A stretch of 6,096 bases of DNA from NCBI GenBank assembly GCA_964371745.1, contig CAYJNS010000062.1, forward strand, positions 1 through 6,096, in the 5' to 3' direction. A program made the position numbers and the translations under genes. Below, piece after piece: positions 5,406-6,096 of this stretch. This DNA comes from CAKOSP01 sp964371745 (GTDB lineage: Bacteria; Bacillota_I; Bacilli_A; RF39; UBA660). Under the pieces are notes generated by a model, which did not search any database, was not told where the DNA came from, and worked only from the letters and a program-made list of their open reading frames with translations. Each line of letters begins with the position of its first letter. Within the stretch, counting starts at the first letter, position 1.

Positions 5406-6035
5406 ATGAAAACACTAGTAGATATAAATACTTTAGAAAGAAAAGAAGTATATGAAAGATATATGAATTTTGAAAATCCATATTTTAATTTAACTACAAT
5501 AATTGATGTAACAAACATAGTTAATTATTCTAAAGATAATAAAGTTTCTTTTTATGCATTAATGCTTTATGTACTTTTAAAATCAGTTAATAAATTAGAT
5601 GAATATAAATATGTTTATGAAGATAAAAAGTTATATAAATATGATAAGATAGATGCGGGTTTTACTGTTATAAATGAAAATAATCTTGTTAGATTTTCTG
5701 ATGAATTAATATATGATGAAAAACTAGATTCTTTTATTAATGATTATAATAAATTAAAAAGTGCAGCTGTTAATAGAGCTGAGCTTACGGGAATACAAAA
5801 TGGTAATAATAAAATATATGTAACATGCCTTCCTTGGATAAGAATAACTGGTGTTACGCATCCAATAAATTATAGTGCTAAAAGTAGTATTCCTTTAATC
5901 TGTTATGGAAAGTATTTTTTAAAAAATAATAAATATTATGTTGATTTATCAGTTCAACTTAATCATGCTTTACAAGATGGTTATCACGCAGCTATGTTAT
6001 TTAAAACTATAGAAGATGAAATATTAAAAATTTAA
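5406..6035 (+). CDS. Chloramphenicol acetyltransferase-like (CatA-like) O-acetyltransferase
   Basis: The 209-residue protein matches the CAT family along its length (classical enzymes are about 213-220 residues). Visible landmarks are LERKEVYERY (10-19, Arg12 corresponding to the structural Arg18 of CAT), IDVTNIV (33-39), FYALMLYVLLKSVN (49-62), YDKIDAGFTVIN (79-90), LPWIRITG (142-149) and the active-site segment VQLNHALQDGYH (183-194). His187 and Asp191 keep the HxxxD core of HHxxxDG, but the first His is Asn. The position of the oxyanion-stabilising Ser148 of CAT appears to be Gly149 or its neighbour. CATs are trimeric cytosolic enzymes that move acetyl from acetyl-CoA to a hydroxyl. The altered site argues for a diverged O-acetyltransferase with an unknown acceptor; resistance to chloramphenicol should not be assumed. 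It is monocistronic. Confidence 0.83.
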   Translation: MKTLVDINTLERKEVYERYMNFENPYFNLTTIIDVTNIVNYSKDNKVSFYALMLYVLLKSVNKLDEYKYVYEDKKLYKYDKIDAGFTVINENNLVRFSDELIYDEKLDSFINDYNKLKSAAVNRAELTGIQNGNNKIYVTCLPWIRITGVTHPINYSAKSSIPLICYGKYFLKNNKYYVDLSVQLNHALQDGYHAAMLFKTIEDEILKI

Positions 6036-6057
6036 ATACTAGAAATAGTATTTTTTT
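6034..6057 (+). terminator. Terminator of the CAT-like gene, GAAA loop
   Basis: AAATACTA (6034-6041) and TAGTATTT (6046-6053) form a perfect 8-bp stem closed by a GAAA tetraloop, with T residues from 6051 to 6057. It begins inside the TAA stop codon (6033-6035). Confidence 0.8.
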
Positions 6058-6064
6058 ATTTGAA

Positions 6065-6070
6065 TATAAT
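6065..6070 (+). promoter_or_regulatory. Possible -10 box of a downstream gene
   Basis: TATAAT lies 5 bp before a candidate ATG. No -35 box is clear; the expected position falls in the preceding terminator. Transcription would start at or next to the ATG. Confidence 0.3.
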
Positions 6071-6075
6071 TAAAT

Positions 6076-6096
6076 ATGAAAAAATATAGTTTTATA
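6076..6096 (+). CDS. Possible start of a downstream gene (partial)
   Basis: An ATG at 6076 opens a frame reading MKKYSFI up to the window edge. A start with Lys-Lys followed by hydrophobic residues is typical of exported or membrane proteins. There is no Shine-Dalgarno, and the nearby TATAAT would make the mRNA leaderless, so this may be a chance ATG with the true start further on. Confidence 0.25.

Noticed and set aside
5406..6035. Calling a chloramphenicol resistance gene (cat)
   Set aside because: Active-site positions differ from classical CAT and the composition matches the neighbours, with no mobile element around. A CatA-like acetyltransferase is all the sequence supports.
1..6096. 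Mycoplasma genetic code (TGA as Trp), suggested by the high A+T
   Set aside because: TGA is the stop of the CotH-family gene exactly at the overlap with the next start, and Trp codons in the genes are TGG.
1..6096. CRISPR array, insertion sequence, tRNA or phage remnant
   Set aside because: No regularly spaced identical repeats of CRISPR length, no transposase or integrase frame, no terminal inverted repeats and no tRNA-like cloverleaf were found on either strand.

Overview
This is a very A+T-rich window (roughly a quarter G+C by eye) with all supported genes on the + strand, Shine-Dalgarno sites of the AGGAG type and TATAAT-like -10 boxes. This fits a low-GC Gram-positive (Bacillota/Bacilli-like) genome. 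TGA ends the first large gene, no reading frame has an internal TGA, and Trp is encoded by TGG, so the mycoplasma code is not in use. A genus cannot be named from the sequence; an uncultured gut-type Bacilli lineage would fit.

Layout. (1) Positions 1-74 hold the last codons of rpsI (ribosomal protein S9), closed by a hairpin terminator at 100-121. (2) The 210-bp gap from 75 to 284 holds that terminator, a small palindrome, a second strong A+T-only hairpin with an 8-T tail, and the -10 box of the next unit. (3) Positions 285-4567 are a tight three-gene operon. It encodes a membrane-anchored CotH-family kinase-like protein with three lamin-tail domains, a VTC/polyphosphate-polymerase-like tunnel protein (ATGA overlap with the first gene) and a DUF4956 polytopic membrane protein (12 bp further on), and it ends in a terminator overlapping the last stop codon. 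(4) Positions 4676-5338 are a single gene for a membrane-anchored SAF/CpaB-like protein, with a TTGACA-17-TAATAT promoter set among three TTAATTAA octamers spaced exactly 20 bp apart, and its own terminator. (5) Positions 5406-6035 encode a chloramphenicol-acetyltransferase-like enzyme with its own extended -10 promoter and a GAAA-loop terminator. (6) The last bases may be the start of another gene.

How the genes may work together. The three-gene operon is the most interesting part. VTC-domain enzymes make or bind polyphosphate on the cytosolic side. The DUF4956 protein could be the membrane partner. The CotH-like kinase domain is predicted to lie outside the membrane, where ATP is scarce. 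A coupled system that makes polyphosphate (or another phosphorylated product) and uses it at the cell surface is an attractive but unproven reading. The SAF/CpaB-like and CAT-like genes look like independent single-gene units.
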